Assembly (NCBI GenBank): GCA_914767715.1
Contig: OU612066.1
Coordinates: 22,480,283-22,544,282 of the forward strand
Source: Membranipora membranacea
Lineage: Eukaryota; Bryozoa; Gymnolaemata; Cheilostomatida; Membraniporidae
Direction of reading: 5' to 3'
Length of the DNA: 64,000 nucleotides
Under the pieces are notes generated by a model that searched no databases, was not told where the DNA came from, and saw only the letters and a program-made list of their open reading frames with translations. Of this stretch, positions 52,500-63,005 are shown in pieces. Within the stretch, counting starts at the first letter, position 1, and every line of letters begins with the position of its first letter. The translations under genes were made by a program, and so were the position numbers.

Positions 52500-53326
52500 T
52501 CCATGCTCCTCATGCCCTCCCCATCAGCTCTTCGCTGGGGATAGGACTGGGTTGGTTTTTGTCTCTCTAATCGTGCCACACGATTGCCCATTATTTGTAT
52601 TTGATTAGATATATCTTGAATAGCTTTCAAGATAGGATCTTCTTGAGTTAGGGTGTCTATTTCTTCATTAGAATCGTCTAGGGTACGCACATGGTACCTG
52701 TTTGCAGTAGGAGGGATTTGTAAGTAATCATTCCCTGCTTTTACAGCGGCATCCAGATTCGGTGTTGGTACTGCTAAGAGGTGTCTCTGTAGTTCTCTAT
52801 TACCAAGGGAGGACATGAATGCATCCAGCGCCATGTCACTCAAGAACTGCCATGGCATATCTGGATATGCGGTATCAACCAAATTTTCCACCAAGGAAGC
52901 ATGGTCCTGTAATTTAGTCTTATATTCTTTTGATAAGCTAGCCAGTTTCGCCCTAGCCTCTCTCTTGGTCATCCCGAATTTCGAACGTAAGGCGCCCATG
53001 ATCATCTCTATAGAGTCATATTTCCCACAATCTAGCGCTGTTCCTTGTAGGGCTTCTCGTAGATGAATAACGCCTGCCTGCTCATTCCAGTTGCTTGCAT
53101 GTGCTACATCTGTGAACTGACGAATGAAATGCTCAACATTTGTCTGACCGTCATATTTTGGTACTTTAAATCTTTCAGCGCGCTCTGTTTGTGGAGGTAG
53201 CCTCTCCAAAAGTCTCTCCATGACAGCAGAAAGTTTATCAATGTGTGTTCCTTCTGATAGTGCGTCTCCTGCTGCACCTTGGCTCCTTGTGGTTGTCATA
53301 TTTGGAGTGTCAATATGTGTGTTCAA
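52406..53326 (-). CDS. Gag protein with CCHC zinc knuckle, left copy
   Basis: This 306-residue protein forms the retrotransposon particle. An N-terminal linker is followed by a capsid-like helical domain of the Ty3 type (residues about 50-210; FKVPKYDGQTNVEHFIRQF is the usual entry motif). At the C terminus a single zinc knuckle C277-x2-C280-x4-H285-x4-C290 binds the RNA. The last 31 codons overlap pol in another frame and contain the frameshift signal, so most ribosomes end at 52406 and a minority continue into Pol. No lesion is visible. Confidence 0.92.
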   Translation of the reverse strand: MNTHIDTPNMTTTRSQGAAGDALSEGTHIDKLSAVMERLLERLPPQTERAERFKVPKYDGQTNVEHFIRQFTDVAHASNWNEQAGVIHLREALQGTALDCGKYDSIEMIMGALRSKFGMTKREARAKLASLSKEYKTKLQDHASLVENLVDTAYPDMPWQFLSDMALDAFMSSLGNRELQRHLLAVPTPNLDAAVKAGNDYLQIPPTANRYHVRTLDDSNEEIDTLTQEDPILKAIQDISNQIQIMGNRVARLERQKPTQSYPQRRADGEGMRSMECWTCGRNGHVSRDCPEPRQRSGNESRPRNH

Positions 53327-53340
53327 TCCTTAAAACTCGA

Positions 53341-53640
53341 TGTTGATATCACTACTGCTCTTAATTAACCTGTTTGAATAACTGGCAGACAATTTGGTCT
53401 GGCGTTAATTCAAAAATCTCTGTCTCATAGGCACTTAGGGCCAGGGGACAAGAGAATGACGGTCAAATTAATTGCAAAGTGACAGTAAAATCTGGTGCTG
53501 ATATCACTACTGTTCTCAATTGACCTATTTGAATAACATTAGAGACACTGTGGTCAGGCGTTATTTCAAAAACAATCTCAGTCTCATAGGCACTTAGGGC
53601 CAGGGAACTGGAGATCAACGGTCAAATTGATAGCAAAGTG
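53341..53640 (-). repeat. Two ~154-bp tandem repeats in the leader of the left copy
   Basis: Between the primer binding site and gag, the block from GATATCACTACTG to the end of CTCATAGGCACTTAGGGCCA occurs twice (from about 53341 and about 53494) at roughly 80 percent identity. The position suits packaging or translation-control elements, but no function is shown. Confidence 0.8.
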
Positions 53641-53798
53641 ATACACTCACCAACACAATGATGTAAAGGATTGAGAATCTGTCCGTCCAATGAAAACAGT
53701 TGAAGGTTGGCTCTGTTGTTCTGTTGACGACTGAGCTGAGTTAATTTTTCTAATAATATTCTCCAGATTCTCTCTGGATTCAGGATACAAAGGCGTGT

Positions 53799-53816
53799 AT
53801 CCCACCGCTGCCACCA
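53799..53816 (-). other. Primer binding site, complementary to tRNA-Leu, left copy
   Basis: TGGTGGCAGCGGTGGGAT starts three bases inside the 5' LTR. It is an 18-base complement of a tRNA 3' end ATCCCACCGCTGCCA plus CCA, which matches the eukaryotic tRNA-Leu(AAG) end as I know it. Confidence 0.8.
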
Positions 53817-53819
53817 ATT

Positions 53820-54861
53820 TGTTCTGGATTTTCTTGATTACTACACCCGTCTTGTGATTAGTTTGGTAGCTTAGGCACGAGGGTTAATAAATCCACCAGA
53901 ACAAGAAAGCTTCAGTGTCTATTCAAGCACACTGACCGAGTTGCCAATCCGTTACGCAACTCAAACCGGCTTATACGAAGCCCAATTGATGATCCAGTGA
54001 GTATTGGCTCTCACCTCAACAATTGCAGTTACTCAGAATGAGGGGTTGTATAAGGCGTTGAGCCCCCTTACTCACTGCAGAGAACTAAAGACCTATATTG
54101 CAATAAATATAGTCAATCCGCCAATAATATTGCCACTTGCGAAGATGTGAATATCTATGTTGTAGATTATAGGCATGGAGCCAGGCCTACAACTATAGTG
54201 AAACTCCTGAGACTGCGAAGAAAGGAAAAGCTATGATGTAAATTATAGGCATTGAAGCCAGGCTTACAACTATAGTCAAACCTCTGCGACTGCGAAGAAT
54301 GGAAAAGCTATGATGTAAATTATAGGCATTCGAGCCAGGCTTACAACTATAGTCAACCACCCTTTGTGCTCAACGGAGTAATTACCAGTGGAATTATCCT
54401 GCAAGCCACCACTCTAACAATTATAGGCACTAGGCCAGGCTGTTAATAGTGATATACCAAGATGAAAGAGACTGAATTATAGACACTAGGTCAGGCTCAG
54501 TCCTCAATGTTACTTGGGACAATTTAGTTATATATACAACTTATTATGTTAATAACAGTTTATTGCTCTCACAATTCAACCATCCACAATGAAGTCTGAT
54601 AACTAAATCATGAAGCACAAAGCCACAGACGCTCCTTTTATAGGCGCATTGGAAAAACTGTCCTAAATGCACTTGAAACTGTCCTAAATGCACTTAGGCG
54701 AAATAACCGTGGTTTTGTAAAAACATATGACAATACGGGTTTACACACTATTATAAGGAAACTGGTTATTTTAGCGTTTAAAGTTTTTATCATTATAAAT
54801 ACAAAACATAACAAGAATATTATTCATTAGAGAGGGAGCAACAAAAGGTAAATATACAACA
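53820..54861 (-). repeat. Central LTR shared by both retrotransposon copies
   Basis: 1042 bp, collinear with 45932-46973. It serves as the 5' LTR of the left copy and the 3' LTR of the right copy; there is only one LTR between the two internal regions. Confidence 0.95.
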
Positions 54862-54874
54862 CTCTCCTCATCTC
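54862..54874 (-). other. Polypurine tract of the right copy
   Basis: Same GAGATGAGGAGAG motif next to the central LTR. Confidence 0.75.
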
Positions 54875-54924
54875 AATACAATACAAAAAATGGTATTGAA
54901 CAATTGTATCATAATACCATAATT

Positions 54925-57900
54925 CTACATATCTTGTAGTGCGGTCTGAAGTTTTTTAATCTTCGCATCTTTTAGTGCGATGTCTCGTTTTAGATAGGCT
55001 ATATCGGCTGTATCTGCAATGGTCACCAAATCTTCCTCCTCGTCACTGTACTCATCTCCTCTTATTTTGTGTAGTTTTGGGAACGGCCGGCTTTCTTTTA
55101 CATCAAAATCTTTTTTGAAAGCCTCGTAAAAGGCCTGCTCTATTTGATACATGATGGTGGTATCACACTTTGAGGTTTTTGGAAACTTCGGATTAGTACC
55201 TTTCTGGTGTTTAGCAACTGTGAGCCTCCGCGTTACCCCGAATCCACAGCTACAGAACATGGCTGAGTAATGTTCTGCTATATGTAGCAACAGACGAGTC
55301 CTATTTGATGTCTTGAATTTGCATACTGTGCACTCCCCAAGCCTTCCGATGCGTTTGATATACGAAATTGTCTCTAGGGACACATACTCAGTATTGGTGG
55401 TTATAGTGGCTACTGAACTTCCATCCTTCATAGGGGATAATGGGCGTGCCGCTTTTCTCTCTTGTTTCTTTTCCCATCTTCTGACTGAGCTATCTTTTTT
55501 GGGACTGGAGCGTCTGCTGTATTTCTTCGGTCGCTGGTTTTCTTTTGATTCCTTCCTTTTATTTAGTATTGGCTTTTCAATATCCCGAAATTCCAGATAC
55601 TCCTCAAGAGTTGGCTGCAACACAAGGGGGCTCACAATAGGCACAAGATTGGAGTCCGGCCTTGGCTCTTTGGGATTCACGGTTTCCAGCTGGCGGACAT
55701 TGTAGTCAGGCCCTGGTTTAGTACATTTATCATTAGCTGTATCTTCCAAATTCATAACCACCGGCACAAGATTAGAGACATCAAAGTCAGGCCTTGGCTC
55801 GGTGATTTGATTTTTTACTACTGCATTTGTGGAATTTACTGGTAAGAGATTAGAGACATTGCTGCAGTCAGCCTTTGGCTCAGCACTATGAATAAGGTAA
55901 GGATCATTTTCTATGTTCTGGAATTTAACAACCACTGGCTCAAGATTAGAGTCATTATAGACAGGCCTTGGCTCAGTGATATTATTATTTGTTACTAGAG
56001 TTGGAGAGACTTCTGGCACAAGATTATAGACATTGTAGTCAGGCCTTGGCTCAGCAGTGTCTCCCAACAATAATGTGTCTAACTTTCCTAACTGGTATGG
56101 ACTTCCCTGTGGAGTGTTTAGGCTGAACACACTCCCATCATCATCACTTAGAAGGCCTAACTCTCTGTGAAGATTTGTGCATACATCATCATTATTATTC
56201 AATACCTTATTTATCTCATCAAGATCAGCATCGAAGAAAAAGTTATACTGGTCCATCTTTATCATTGGGAAGTTGACAGTAAACTGGTCTGCTATATTAG
56301 AATTATAGACAAAGACTTTCTCTTGTCCAATCAGATTGGGTCTCTCTTGGATGCAACCAATCACATCCACTCTCTCATCACAAGCTGTGACGTAATCGCG
56401 CAGGTTGGCCGGTTTCTTCCTGTTCCGCCCCGGTCTGTAAGAACAGTTTGCCTCGTTGTCAGGTCGGCCCGAAGTGTCGTCCTTGGCGATTAATGTGGAT
56501 TCGGCCCCGATCTCTAAATTTGGCTGATTTCTTTGTTTTCTAACTGTGTATTCTGGTTCTAGTTGATCCTCTTGTGTCTCTCCAAGGGGATGTGAGCTGT
56601 ATATGAAATTTTTCAATCTTATTTCATTAACAAGAGTTGTCCTCCCATCTGCTAGTTTCTTAATCTTGTAGGTGTGGTTGCTAAAACTCTGTAACACTTT
56701 GTAGGGTCCCATAAACTTTGGTTTCAACTTCTTTATTTCTCCTTTTCTCTTCTGTTTGTTTGTGAGTAGTACCAAATCTCCAGGTTTGAACAATAGAGGT
56801 TCTTCTGAGTCTTCTGATCTGAGCTTCAGCTGTTTTTCCCTGATCATGTTGTGTACTTTTTCTAAGTTAGATTTTAGTTTAGTACTATATTCTTCTGTGG
56901 TAAATGAATCCTCGGATGGAGGGGAGTACATCAAATGATCCGGTAGTCTGGTTTCTCTCCCCATCATCATGAAGTTAGGAGTTTCTTTAGTGAAGGAATG
57001 GGGAACAGCTCTCAGAGCCCTCATTAGGTGGGGAAGCAGTATATCCCAGTCCTCTTCATTTTTGTCGATGAGTAGTGCCCGTAATGCATCCCCAAGTACG
57101 CGGTTATTCCTCTCAACCACTCCATTGCCCTGAGGGTGGTAAGGTGTTGTATGCGTTTTCTCTACATTCCACAGCAGACAGAGTTCAGCCATAAGTTTAG
57201 ATTCGAATTGAGCTCCTTGGTCACTGTGAATTTGTTCAGGGATACCCATATAGCAGAACACTTGCTTCTCTAATGTGTTTGCTACAGTTGTGGTTACGGA
57301 GTCTGTTAGCGGAATAGCATCTTGCCATTTTGTGAAATGGTCAGTTAATACAACCACCCATTGATTTCCTCTCTCTGTCTTTGGTAGAGGACCAAGGAGG
57401 TCTATTCCCACCATCTGCCAGGGTCTGCCACTGAATAATCGCCTCCTTCCTCGGGCGGTTTGGTTAAGTCTACCTCCTTTTCCTATCTGACACCTTTCGC
57501 AACTGAGCACCTCTCTTCTGACCTCTGAAGTCATGCCAGGCCAATACCAATCCAATCTGAGGCGGTTGAGCGTCTTTTCCACTCCATAATGAGCAAGGCT
57601 ATGGGTTTTCCATATAACATCTCTCCTCATGATTGACGGGCAAACTGTACATATTCTTGAAGTTCCATTGTGAATAATTCTTAGTTTGAGGAGTTTGTCT
57701 GTGTCAATAAACAACTGGGGCAATTGGTTGTGTAGCGTTTTTTGTTCAAAACTCCCACACTTCAGTTGTTCAGTTGTTAATGGAGTTTGGTTCTGTACGG
57801 CTTGGTAAACTAGTGAGAGAGAAAATTCTGGATCTTGTTGCCTATCGACCATATCCTGAGTCCGAATTTCCTGTTGTGTCGACATCATATGTATAGTATC

Positions 57901-60387
57901 TGCCCAATCATCCTGGTAGTCAAACTTTCCTGTGACAATTGGAGATGGAATGAGTGGAGTAACTGGGGTTTGCTGTATTATTTCTTGAATAATAGTCTCC
58001 ATATCAGGGCCTCCGTCTCGTTCCTGTATTTTGCTACATTGTTTACAGTCGCGGCATTTACGGCTCAATCCATCTGCATTGCCATGTTTTATGCCGGGTC
58101 TATGTTCTATGCTGAAGTGGAATTCAGAAAGTAATTCTAGCCATCGGGCGACTTGGCATGACGGTTCTTTCCGTCTGCACAACCATAGTAGTGATGCATG
58201 ATCTGTTCTGACTGTAAATTTCTTCCCATATAGATAAGGTCTGAAGTGTTTTACTGTTTGTACTACAGCCAGTAACTCTTTACGGGTGACACAGTAGTTC
58301 CTTTCAGGATCAGTAAGTGTCTTACTGAAGTAAGCTACTACTCGCTCCTCTCCATTTTCTAATTGCGAAAGCACTCCTCCGGTCCCATCGTTACTAGCAT
58401 CGGTATCAAGTATGTATTGAAGTTTAGGATCTGGATATCGCAGTATTGGTGCTTTCACTAGGGCCGTCTTTAGTTGCATGAACGCTTCTTTTTCAACATC
58501 TCCCCAACTCCAGGTACTGTTTTTCCCTGTCAGCCTAGTAAGTGGTTTCGCTATTGTGGCAAAACTCTCTACATATTGGTGGTAATACCCTACAGTCCCC
58601 AGGAAAGCCTGTAAGCTCTTTATGTTGTGGGGGGTCGGCCACTCTTCTACAGCCCGTGTTTTGTTTGGGTCTGTGGCAATACCTTCCGAATTTACGACAT
58701 GTCCTAGATATTTCACTTCAGTGCGGAAAAGTTCGCATTTCCCTGGTTTGAGTTTGAGTCCTGCCTCTCGAAACCGTTGTAAAACTTCCGACAGCCTTTC
58801 TACATGTGTCTGGAAATCGGGAGATATCACTATGACATCATCTAGATAAAGTAATAGAGTTTTCCAATGCAGTCCATATAAAACTCTCTCCATTAGCCTC
58901 TGAAAGGTAGCAGGTGCAGACGTTAGGCCAAATGGAAGTACCGTCCATTTCCACAGACCACTTCTGGTTACAAATGCAGACTTCTCTTGTGCATCTTTGT
59001 TGAGAGGTACTTGCCAATAGCCGCTTATCAAATCTAGCGTGCTAAAAATTTTACTCCCAGCTAGGGCGTCCAAGCTTTCATCTATCCTTGGAAGTGGGTA
59101 TGCATCATGTTTTGTAACAGAATTCAGCTGTCTGTAGTCTATGCAGAATCGCCAGGAGTTATCTTTCTTCCTGACTAAGACTACCGGGGCGCTCCAAGGA
59201 CTGTCAGCTGGCTCGATTAGTTTTTTATCCAGTAATTTCTTCACCTGTTTCTCAACCTCGATTTCTTTTTCTGGTCCCAGACGTCTCGCTGCCTGGCTTA
59301 TAGGTGTGGTACCTGGTATTATGGGAATTTCATGCTCTACCAGCGTAGTAGCGCCCATATCATCGTCGCCTTTGCTGAACACATCGGCATATTTGTTCAG
59401 CAACTGTGTTATGGTTGTCTGCTCCTCCTCTTTCGGACAAGCATCCATAGTACCTGTCAGGAGGTTTTTTAGGTGTTCTGGCACCTTAGACTGTCTACTC
59501 TGACATTCTCGGAATAATTGTTTGGTGTTTTGATCCTCATCTACTGTGGTGAAAGATCCAATGACAGTCCCTGTTTTGAGTTCTAGGGGTCTGTCCTCTG
59601 GGTTTAATGCTCTGACAAGGATGTGTCTTTTAGGGCTAGGCTGATTTAAACTTGTAGCTAACAGGCATATGTCATTTCCTTCAACGATACCGATCCGGCC
59701 ACTGCAGTTGGTTGTCACTCGACAGGTTAACGTTACTTCAGATAATGCCGGTAGTATGGTGGTTTCTGTAACCTGTATGGTGCTGTTAAGTGGATCCCCA
59801 TATCTGTCTGTGCATGTCAGTTGTTTCCCAGCTATAGTCAACTTCGACTGGTCGAATGTGACAGAACATCCATGTTCAATCAGGAATGGCATGCCAATTA
59901 TTGCATCTTGACTGATTTCACACACCACAAAAGTTGTATCTACAGCGACATCTCTCAGTCGGCAGTTGAGGCGTATCAAGCCGAGAAATGGAAGAGTTGT
60001 CCCATCTGCCATTTTTCCATGGGAATCATGGGGCTGTAGTTGGTTTTGTACCCTGTGAGGTAATCGATTGAAGGTTTCTTTTGACAGTAAGTTGGTTGTG
60101 CAGCCTGTGTCGATCAAAAGCTGTATTGATACACCTTGTACTTTTCCTGGTAAATAGTAGCTAGTATAGTGTGGTTTCCATAATCCATCACTCCTTGTTG
60201 TTGTTTCAGGTATGTTGATTTCAGCAACTTTTGGTGTAGTCTTTTCGTATGATTTTTCACCCTGCTTGTCAGAGCGTCCACCCAGGATGATTTTTAATGG
60301 TTTCGTGGACGCGACTCGTTTCCCGACCTTTGTCTGGGTTCTGGGCAGTCTCGAGAAACATGCCCATTTCTTCCACATGTCCAGCAC
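54925..60387 (-). CDS. Pol polyprotein, right copy
   Basis: 1820 codons, identical in translation to the left copy, with the same protease, reverse transcriptase, RNase H and integrase residues and the same C-terminal repeats, zinc-finger-like motifs and coiled coil. Full identity, including silent sites in the stretches I compared, indicates either a duplication too recent for mutations or an assembly duplication. The coding potential is intact, but transcription from the 5' side depends on an LTR that has lost its first 49 bases. Confidence 0.95.
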   Translation of the reverse strand: MLDMWKKWACFSRLPRTQTKVGKRVASTKPLKIILGGRSDKQGEKSYEKTTPKVAEINIPETTTRSDGLWKPHYTSYYLPGKVQGVSIQLLIDTGCTTNLLSKETFNRLPHRVQNQLQPHDSHGKMADGTTLPFLGLIRLNCRLRDVAVDTTFVVCEISQDAIIGMPFLIEHGCSVTFDQSKLTIAGKQLTCTDRYGDPLNSTIQVTETTILPALSEVTLTCRVTTNCSGRIGIVEGNDICLLATSLNQPSPKRHILVRALNPEDRPLELKTGTVIGSFTTVDEDQNTKQLFRECQSRQSKVPEHLKNLLTGTMDACPKEEEQTTITQLLNKYADVFSKGDDDMGATTLVEHEIPIIPGTTPISQAARRLGPEKEIEVEKQVKKLLDKKLIEPADSPWSAPVVLVRKKDNSWRFCIDYRQLNSVTKHDAYPLPRIDESLDALAGSKIFSTLDLISGYWQVPLNKDAQEKSAFVTRSGLWKWTVLPFGLTSAPATFQRLMERVLYGLHWKTLLLYLDDVIVISPDFQTHVERLSEVLQRFREAGLKLKPGKCELFRTEVKYLGHVVNSEGIATDPNKTRAVEEWPTPHNIKSLQAFLGTVGYYHQYVESFATIAKPLTRLTGKNSTWSWGDVEKEAFMQLKTALVKAPILRYPDPKLQYILDTDASNDGTGGVLSQLENGEERVVAYFSKTLTDPERNYCVTRKELLAVVQTVKHFRPYLYGKKFTVRTDHASLLWLCRRKEPSCQVARWLELLSEFHFSIEHRPGIKHGNADGLSRKCRDCKQCSKIQERDGGPDMETIIQEIIQQTPVTPLIPSPIVTGKFDYQDDWADTIHMMSTQQEIRTQDMVDRQQDPEFSLSLVYQAVQNQTPLTTEQLKCGSFEQKTLHNQLPQLFIDTDKLLKLRIIHNGTSRICTVCPSIMRRDVIWKTHSLAHYGVEKTLNRLRLDWYWPGMTSEVRREVLSCERCQIGKGGRLNQTARGRRRLFSGRPWQMVGIDLLGPLPKTERGNQWVVVLTDHFTKWQDAIPLTDSVTTTVANTLEKQVFCYMGIPEQIHSDQGAQFESKLMAELCLLWNVEKTHTTPYHPQGNGVVERNNRVLGDALRALLIDKNEEDWDILLPHLMRALRAVPHSFTKETPNFMMMGRETRLPDHLMYSPPSEDSFTTEEYSTKLKSNLEKVHNMIREKQLKLRSEDSEEPLLFKPGDLVLLTNKQKRKGEIKKLKPKFMGPYKVLQSFSNHTYKIKKLADGRTTLVNEIRLKNFIYSSHPLGETQEDQLEPEYTVRKQRNQPNLEIGAESTLIAKDDTSGRPDNEANCSYRPGRNRKKPANLRDYVTACDERVDVIGCIQERPNLIGQEKVFVYNSNIADQFTVNFPMIKMDQYNFFFDADLDEINKVLNNNDDVCTNLHRELGLLSDDDGSVFSLNTPQGSPYQLGKLDTLLLGDTAEPRPDYNVYNLVPEVSPTLVTNNNITEPRPVYNDSNLEPVVVKFQNIENDPYLIHSAEPKADCSNVSNLLPVNSTNAVVKNQITEPRPDFDVSNLVPVVMNLEDTANDKCTKPGPDYNVRQLETVNPKEPRPDSNLVPIVSPLVLQPTLEEYLEFRDIEKPILNKRKESKENQRPKKYSRRSSPKKDSSVRRWEKKQERKAARPLSPMKDGSSVATITTNTEYVSLETISYIKRIGRLGECTVCKFKTSNRTRLLLHIAEHYSAMFCSCGFGVTRRLTVAKHQKGTNPKFPKTSKCDTTIMYQIEQAFYEAFKKDFDVKESRPFPKLHKIRGDEYSDEEEDLVTIADTADIAYLKRDIALKDAKIKKLQTALQDM
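60274..60324 (-). other. -1 frameshift signal between gag and pol, right copy
   Basis: Same G GGA AAC heptamer (60318-60324) followed after five bases by the 8-bp stem, as in the left copy. Confidence 0.85.
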
Positions 60388-61214
60388 TCCATGCTCCTCA
60401 TGCCCTCCCCATCAGCTCTTCGCTGGGGATAGGACTGGGTTGGTTTTTGTCTCTCTAATCGTGCCACACGATTGCCCATTATTTGTATTTGATTAGATAT
60501 ATCTTGAATAGCTTTCAAGATAGGATCTTCTTGAGTTAGGGTGTCTATTTCTTCATTAGAATCGTCTAGGGTACGCACATGGTACCTGTTTGCAGTAGGA
60601 GGGATTTGTAAGTAATCATTCCCTGCTTTTACAGCGGCATCCAGATTCGGTGTTGGTACTGCTAAGAGGTGTCTCTGTAGTTCTCTATTACCAAGGGAGG
60701 ACATGAATGCATCCAGCGCCATGTCACTCAAGAACTGCCATGGCATATCTGGATATGCGGTATCAACCAAATTTTCCACCAAGGAAGCATGGTCCTGTAA
60801 TTTAGTCTTATATTCTTTTGATAAGCTAGCCAGTTTCGCCCTAGCCTCTCTCTTGGTCATCCCGAATTTCGAACGTAAGGCGCCCATGATCATCTCTATA
60901 GAGTCATATTTCCCACAATCTAGCGCTGTTCCTTGTAGGGCTTCTCGTAGATGAATAACGCCTGCCTGCTCATTCCAGTTGCTTGCATGTGCTACATCTG
61001 TGAACTGACGAATGAAATGCTCAACATTTGTCTGACCGTCATATTTTGGTACTTTAAATCTTTCAGCGCGCTCTGTTTGTGGAGGTAGCCTCTCCAAAAG
61101 TCTCTCCATGACAGCAGAAAGTTTATCAATGTGTGTTCCTTCTGATAGTGCGTCTCCTGCTGCACCTTGGCTCCTTGTGGTTGTCATATTTGGAGTGTCA
61201 ATATGTGTGTTCAA
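60294..61214 (-). CDS. Gag protein with CCHC zinc knuckle, right copy
   Basis: 306 residues, same translation as the left copy, zinc knuckle at 277-290, overlapping pol by 94 bases. Nothing differs from the left copy. Confidence 0.92.
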   Translation of the reverse strand: MNTHIDTPNMTTTRSQGAAGDALSEGTHIDKLSAVMERLLERLPPQTERAERFKVPKYDGQTNVEHFIRQFTDVAHASNWNEQAGVIHLREALQGTALDCGKYDSIEMIMGALRSKFGMTKREARAKLASLSKEYKTKLQDHASLVENLVDTAYPDMPWQFLSDMALDAFMSSLGNRELQRHLLAVPTPNLDAAVKAGNDYLQIPPTANRYHVRTLDDSNEEIDTLTQEDPILKAIQDISNQIQIMGNRVARLERQKPTQSYPQRRADGEGMRSMECWTCGRNGHVSRDCPEPRQRSGNESRPRNH

Positions 61215-61228
61215 TCCTTAAAACTCGA

Positions 61229-61528
61229 TGTTGATATCACTACTGCTCTTAATTAACCTGTTTGAATAACTGGCAGACAATTTGGTCTGGCGTTAATTCA
61301 AAAATCTCTGTCTCATAGGCACTTAGGGCCAGGGGACAAGAGAATGACGGTCAAATTAATTGCAAAGTGACAGTAAAATCTGGTGCTGATATCACTACTG
61401 TTCTCAATTGACCTATTTGAATAACATTAGAGACACTGTGGTCAGGCGTTATTTCAAAAACAATCTCAGTCTCATAGGCACTTAGGGCCAGGGAACTGGA
61501 GATCAACGGTCAAATTGATAGCAAAGTG
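61229..61528 (-). repeat. Two ~154-bp tandem repeats in the leader of the right copy
   Basis: Same arrangement as 53341-53640. Confidence 0.8.
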
Positions 61529-61686
61529 ATACACTCACCAACACAATGATGTAAAGGATTGAGAATCTGTCCGTCCAATGAAAACAGTTGAAGGTTGGCT
61601 CTGTTGTTCTGTTGACGACTGAGCTGAGTTAATTTTTCTAATAATATTCTCCAGATTCTCTCTGGATTCAGGATACAAAGGCGTGT

Positions 61687-61704
61687 ATCCCACCGCTGCC
61701 ACCA
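61687..61704 (-). other. Primer binding site, right copy
   Basis: Same 18-base complement to tRNA-Leu, three bases inside the 5' LTR. Confidence 0.8.
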
Positions 61705-61707
61705 ATT

Positions 61708-62700
61708 TGTTCTGGATTTTCTTGATTACTACACCCGTCTTGTGATTAGTTTGGTAGCTTAGGCACGAGGGTTAATAAATCCACCAGAACAAGAAAGCTT
61801 CAGTGTCTATTCAAGCACACTGACCGAGTTGCCAATCCGTTACGCAACTCAAACCGGCTTATACGAAGCCCAATTGATGATCCAGTGAGTATTGGCTCTC
61901 ACCTCAACAATTGCAGTTACTCAGAATGAGGGGTTGTATAAGGCGTTGAGCCCCCTTACTCACTGCAGAGAACTAAAGACCTATATTGCAATAAATATAG
62001 TCAATCCGCCAATAATATTGCCACTTGCGAAGATGTGAATATCTATGTTGTAGATTATAGGCATGGAGCCAGGCCTACAACTATAGTGAAACTCCTGAGA
62101 CTGCGAAGAAAGGAAAAGCTATGATGTAAATTATAGGCATTGAAGCCAGGCTTACAACTATAGTCAAACCTCTGCGACTGCGAAGAATGGAAAAGCTATG
62201 ATGTAAATTATAGGCATTCGAGCCAGGCTTACAACTATAGTCAACCACCCTTTGTGCTCAACGGAGTAATTACCAGTGGAATTATCCTGCAAGCCACCAC
62301 TCTAACAATTATAGGCACTAGGCCAGGCTGTTAATAGTGATATACCAAGATGAAAGAGACTGAATTATAGACACTAGGTCAGGCTCAGTCCTCAATGTTA
62401 CTTGGGACAATTTAGTTATATATACAACTTATTATGTTAATAACAGTTTATTGCTCTCACAATTCAACCATCCACAATGAAGTCTGATAACTAAATCATG
62501 AAGCACAAAGCCACAGACGCTCCTTTTATAGGCGCATTGGAAAAACTGTCCTAAATGCACTTGAAACTGTCCTAAATGCACTTAGGCGAAATAACCGTGG
62601 TTTTGTAAAAACATATGACAATACGGGTTTACACACTATTATAAGGAAACTGGTTATTTTAGCGTTTAAAGTTTTTATCATTATAAATACAAAACATAAC
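61708..62700 (-). repeat. Right LTR, truncated by 49 bp at its outer end
   Basis: Collinear with the other LTRs up to 62700 (ending ACAAAACATAAC), then host-like DNA begins. The other LTRs run 49 bases further to the TG terminus. The lost part is the start of U3 and includes the integrase attachment end, and with it any target duplication. Confidence 0.9.
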
Positions 62701-63005
62701 GGAAGAGCTTGTTAGCCACATAGCAGGGTAGGTCGAGGCGCAGATTGCTAGTAGAGGCGTGGCTTGCTGCTCTTGTTTTATTGGCTACTTATTGTATACA
62801 AACATTGTGAAAGCACATGGTTTTATCAGAATTGTGTATATTATTATGATGTCTTATACTTACAAACACTCTTTATATGCTTATGATATATGTCTATGTA
62901 ATAGCACATATAAATTCTGATATTGCCATTGACATGTGCTCAGTTCTGTAGAAACATCCTATATTTTGCAACATGTGTACTACTAAAACATTTCCAACAT
63001 TCCAG
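62701..63005. other. Flank right of the retrotransposon pair
   Basis: No repeat shared with the left flank and no coding frame seen. It probably belongs to an intron or the upstream region of the gene that follows. Confidence 0.4.

Larger units (their letters stand above)
45932..54861 (-). mobile_element. Ty3/gypsy LTR retrotransposon, left copy (LTR-gag-pol-LTR)
   Basis: It is complete on the minus strand: 5' LTR 53820-54861, primer binding site 53799-53816, leader, gag 52406-53326, pol 47037-52499, polypurine tract 46974-46986 and 3' LTR 45932-46973. The domain order PR-RT-RNase H-IN places it in the Ty3/gypsy (Metaviridae) group. All catalytic motifs are present and no frame is broken. 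Its 5' LTR is at the same time the 3' LTR of the right copy. Confidence 0.95.
53820..62700 (-). mobile_element. Ty3/gypsy LTR retrotransposon, right copy
   Basis: Same element displaced by exactly 7888 bp: 5' LTR 61708-62700 (truncated), primer binding site 61687-61704, gag 60294-61214, pol 54925-60387, polypurine tract 54862-54874, 3' LTR 53820-54861. Gag and Pol translations equal those of the left copy at every residue. Confidence 0.95.
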
